Shown here: positions 62,367 to 64,000 of the stretch, in pieces
Layout: each line of letters starts with the position of its first letter
How positions within the stretch are numbered: the first letter of the stretch is position 1
DNA from: JBGPEQ01 sp050180895
GTDB lineage: Bacteria > Pseudomonadota > Alphaproteobacteria > Dongiales > Dongiaceae
Direction of reading: 5' to 3'
Assembly: GCA_050180895.1 (NCBI GenBank)
Contig: JBFXDS010000009.1
Span: 112,438 to 176,437, forward strand
Length of the DNA: 64,000 bases
The notes under the pieces: model-generated
What the model was told of the DNA's origin: nothing
Databases searched by the model: none
Seen by the model: only the letters and a program-made list of their open reading frames with translations
Program-made: the position numbers and the translations under genes

Positions 62367-62607
62367 CAGCAGTCGCTCCGCGCAATAGTGATGGGACGGT
62401 GCCCCGCATATATCTGATCTATCGGCATTATAGCGATCTTCGTTCAAGGTGTAGGAACGGAATCTGATAGGTGGCGGAACTGTCCGCTTTGCGCCATGCT
62501 CGGCCGCGGATTGGACCAAGGTCCAATTGTTACGCGCACGGCACATGTCGCATAAGGGGCCACGCCGACCCGGCGAGACCACGTGCGTGTCAGGGAGAAT
62601 GAGGTCG
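62367..62607. promoter_or_regulatory. Divergent promoter region of the sensor kinase and secreted-protein operons
   Basis: 241 bp between two divergent start codons. It contains site e of the ATTGGACC palindrome and AT-richer DNA at 62400-62465. I see no gene in it. Confidence 0.55.
62510..62529. promoter_or_regulatory. ATTGGACC palindrome, site e (kinase / secreted proteins)
   Basis: ATTGGACCAAGGTCCAATTG: an 18-bp perfect palindrome followed by TG. Centre 153 bp from the sensor-kinase start and 88 bp from the start of the plus-strand gene at 62608. Confidence 0.75.
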
Positions 62608-63102
62608 ATGAATTGGCTATCCCAGTGTCGTCGGCCGCGCCGACGTGAGCGCGTCCCCGTGCAAATCGCCTGGTTTGTCGGCTTGATCGGCATCATCGCG
62701 GTCGGATTCCCGACGGATTTGGCGACCGCAGCCGATGAACTGAAGAAAAGCGGGACGGTGCGGATCGAGCAGGTCCAGGTCGCCTTCATCGGCAGCGGCA
62801 ATCTCGGCGGCGGCACCCTCAAGTTCGGCGGCAAGTCCTACGACTTCACGGTCGGCGGGCTGGGCATCGGCGGCATCGGCCTCTCCAAGATCACGGCAAC
62901 CGGCACCGTCTACAACCTCACGGAACTGGCGCATTTCCCGGGCGCCTATGTCCAGGGGCGCTATGGAATGGCGATCGGGGACGTGAGCACCGGCAAGCTC
63001 TGGCTCAAGAACAGCCATGGCGTCGTCCTCGAGCTGCAGGCCGAGCGCGAGGGGCTGGCGCTCTCGCTCGGCGGCGACGCGGTCTACATCGATCTCGATT
63101 GA
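62608..63102 (+). CDS. Secreted glycine-rich protein of unknown function
   Basis: About 164 residues. A long basic N-terminus, CRRPRRRERVPVQIAW, precedes the hydrophobic FVGLIGIIAVGF segment and a cleavage region TDLATA|ADEL. The mature part is glycine-rich and probably all beta (VQVAFIGSGNLGGGTLKFGG, FTVGGLGIGGIGLSKITATG, LALSLGGDAVYIDL). Start at 62608 or 62599; both have purine-rich sequence upstream. Function unknown, with some resemblance to EipA/DUF1134-like envelope proteins that I cannot confirm. Confidence 0.75.
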   Translation: MNWLSQCRRPRRRERVPVQIAWFVGLIGIIAVGFPTDLATAADELKKSGTVRIEQVQVAFIGSGNLGGGTLKFGGKSYDFTVGGLGIGGIGLSKITATGTVYNLTELAHFPGAYVQGRYGMAIGDVSTGKLWLKNSHGVVLELQAEREGLALSLGGDAVYIDLD

Positions 63103-63122
63103 TCGCCGAAAGGAAGAGGCTC

Positions 63123-63665
63123 ATGAACAGATTTCGCGCACCGATCCTGCCGGCCTGCATCATGGCGGCGCTGGCCGCCGCGGCCCCGGCCGGGCCGGCG
63201 ACGGCGGTCGAGCAGGCCACGATCGAGGCGTTCGCCGCATGGAGCGGCGAGGGCCGCGCGGTGCAGACCGGACCCAACGAAGCAACGTTCGTAGGGACCA
63301 TTGCCGGGACGGTCTATGTCGCGACCGAGAAAGGACCCGTCGAAAGCGGTCGCATGCTGTGTCCGGCCATTGTCCGGGTCAACATGGACGACGGTTCGCA
63401 GAGCGGCGCCGGCCGATGCAGCTTTACCGCAAAGGATGGGGCACAGATCTTCGCTGAATTGTCCTGCACGGGCATCCATCTCATCGGCTGCGACGGCGAC
63501 TTCACGTTCACCGGCGGGAGCGGCCGTTTCGCCGGCATCGGCGGCGGCGGCAAGGTCACCTTGCGCAGCGAGTTCCGCGAGCTGGTGGGTGTGTCCGGCG
63601 GTTCGGTCGTCGAGTCGGTGTCCGGGATCATGTTCTGGCCGAGCCTGAGCTATCAGATTCCCTGA
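63123..63665 (+). CDS. Secreted protein of unknown function
   Basis: About 180 residues with a signal peptide (PACIMAALAAAAPAGPATA|VEQA). The rest has RMLCPAIVRV, GRCSFTAKDGAQIFAELSCTG and HLIGCDGDFTFTGGSGRFAGIGGGG, with four cysteines and a beta-rich pattern resembling allene-oxide-cyclase-barrel-like secreted proteins, which I cannot confirm. GGAAGAGG lies before ATG 63123. It is 20 nt after the preceding gene, so both should share the promoter with site e. Confidence 0.75.
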   Translation: MNRFRAPILPACIMAALAAAAPAGPATAVEQATIEAFAAWSGEGRAVQTGPNEATFVGTIAGTVYVATEKGPVESGRMLCPAIVRVNMDDGSQSGAGRCSFTAKDGAQIFAELSCTGIHLIGCDGDFTFTGGSGRFAGIGGGGKVTLRSEFRELVGVSGGSVVESVSGIMFWPSLSYQIP

Positions 63666-63728
63666 CCGCAGATTCCCTGACCGGATCGCGGGAGGGGTCG
63701 ATCCCAGGTCCCTTGGGGGCACAGGACG

Positions 63729-63748
63729 ATTGGACTAAGGTCCAATTG
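63729..63748. promoter_or_regulatory. ATTGGACC palindrome, site f (OmpA-type lipoprotein gene)
   Basis: ATTGGACTAAGGTCCAATTG; one base off the perfect palindrome. Centre 71 bp before the start of the gene at 63809. Confidence 0.7.
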
Positions 63749-63808
63749 TGGCCCGTCCCGGCCAAGTGGAGACTGTCGCGTAGAGTGTCATAGGACTGGG
63801 GGCGAAAC

Positions 63809-64000
63809 ATGTCCGATTTCAGATTGATGGCCAAGGCCGCCGGCGTGGCGATGCTGTTCGGCGTTGCGGCGGCGCTGGCGGGTTGCGCCAGCAACATCGA
63901 GCAGCTTCGCAATGTCGAACCCACGGGCGGGACTGCATTCACGCAGGCGCTGGCGTCGGAATACCGGGACTTCACGGTGTTCGAGGCGGACGAGATGTAT
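63809..64000 (+). CDS. Lipoprotein, N-terminal part (probable OmpA family), cut by the window end
   Basis: Only the first 64 residues are inside the window. ATG 63809 opens a lipoprotein signal with the lipobox AALAGCAS (Cys26), followed by EPTGGTAFTQALASEYRDF and FEADEMY. This opening resembles alphaproteobacterial OmpA-family lipoproteins, whose peptidoglycan-binding domain would lie beyond the end. The frame is open to base 64000. The regulatory palindrome upstream puts it in the same regulon as its neighbours. Confidence 0.75.
   Translation, partial: MSDFRLMAKAAGVAMLFGVAAALAGCASNIEQLRNVEPTGGTAFTQALASEYRDFTVFEADEMY

Overview
This 64-kb window is GC-rich DNA from what looks like an alphaproteobacterial methylotroph. 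The evidence is a lanthanide-type methanol dehydrogenase set (xoxFGJ), a nearly complete gene set for formaldehyde oxidation on tetrahydromethanopterin (fae, mtdB, mch, fhcABCD), and many genes for making the archaeal-type cofactors tetrahydromethanopterin and methylofuran. No rRNA, tRNA, CRISPR array, insertion sequence or prophage was seen. Genus cannot be set from the sequence alone.

Layout. 0-7.5 kb: a nitrate/taurine-type ABC importer, the convergent xoxF-xoxG-xoxJ operon, a pentapeptide-repeat protein and a small Cys-containing secreted protein. 7.6-12.1 kb (+): FolB-like aldolase, MfnE-like kinase, flavoprotein DmrX, dihydropteroate-synthase-like protein, DUF447 protein, MfnB. 12.0-14.0 kb (-): MfnF-like protein and MfnD-like ATP-grasp ligase. 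14.1 kb (+): HisA-like protein. 14.8-21.4 kb (-): fae, CitG-like protein, RimK-like ligase, mch, a second ATP-grasp protein, mtdB and beta-RFAP synthase. 21.5-26.6 kb (+): pterin carbinolamine dehydratase and fhcB-A-D-C. 26.7-30 kb: pabA/pabB (4-aminobenzoate, a precursor of both folate and methanopterin) and folP. XoxF makes formaldehyde, Fae condenses it with tetrahydromethanopterin, MtdB and Mch oxidise it to the formyl level, and Fhc releases formate through methylofuran.

30-32.7 kb: a DMT-family exporter, a PfkB sugar kinase and a 725-bp repeat-rich intergenic region. 32.7-40.8 kb: a complete kdp potassium-pump operon (an extra 27-residue miniprotein, kdpF, A, B, C, D, E), with a nested inverted repeat between kdpB and kdpC. 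40.9-44.4 kb: MscS channel, patatin-like lipoprotein, MFS transporter. 44.8-50.1 kb (-): a carbohydrate-type ABC importer without an ATPase gene, a short-chain dehydrogenase and an enolase-superfamily enzyme.

50.4-64 kb: an envelope and stress-like block of secreted or membrane proteins: DUF1254, DUF502, two outer-membrane transporter-like proteins, a HAD phosphatase, a formylglycine-generating-type enzyme, a multi-pass protein, and small secreted proteins. It ends with a sensor kinase bearing a periplasmic ABC-binding-like domain, a LuxR-type response regulator and a single-domain receiver. The most notable observation is an 18-bp palindrome, consensus ATTGGACCWWGGTCCAAT, found six times, always in intergenic DNA 60-155 bp upstream of these genes, the sensor kinase and the receiver included. 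I infer an autoregulated two-component regulon that also takes in the patatin gene at 43 kb.
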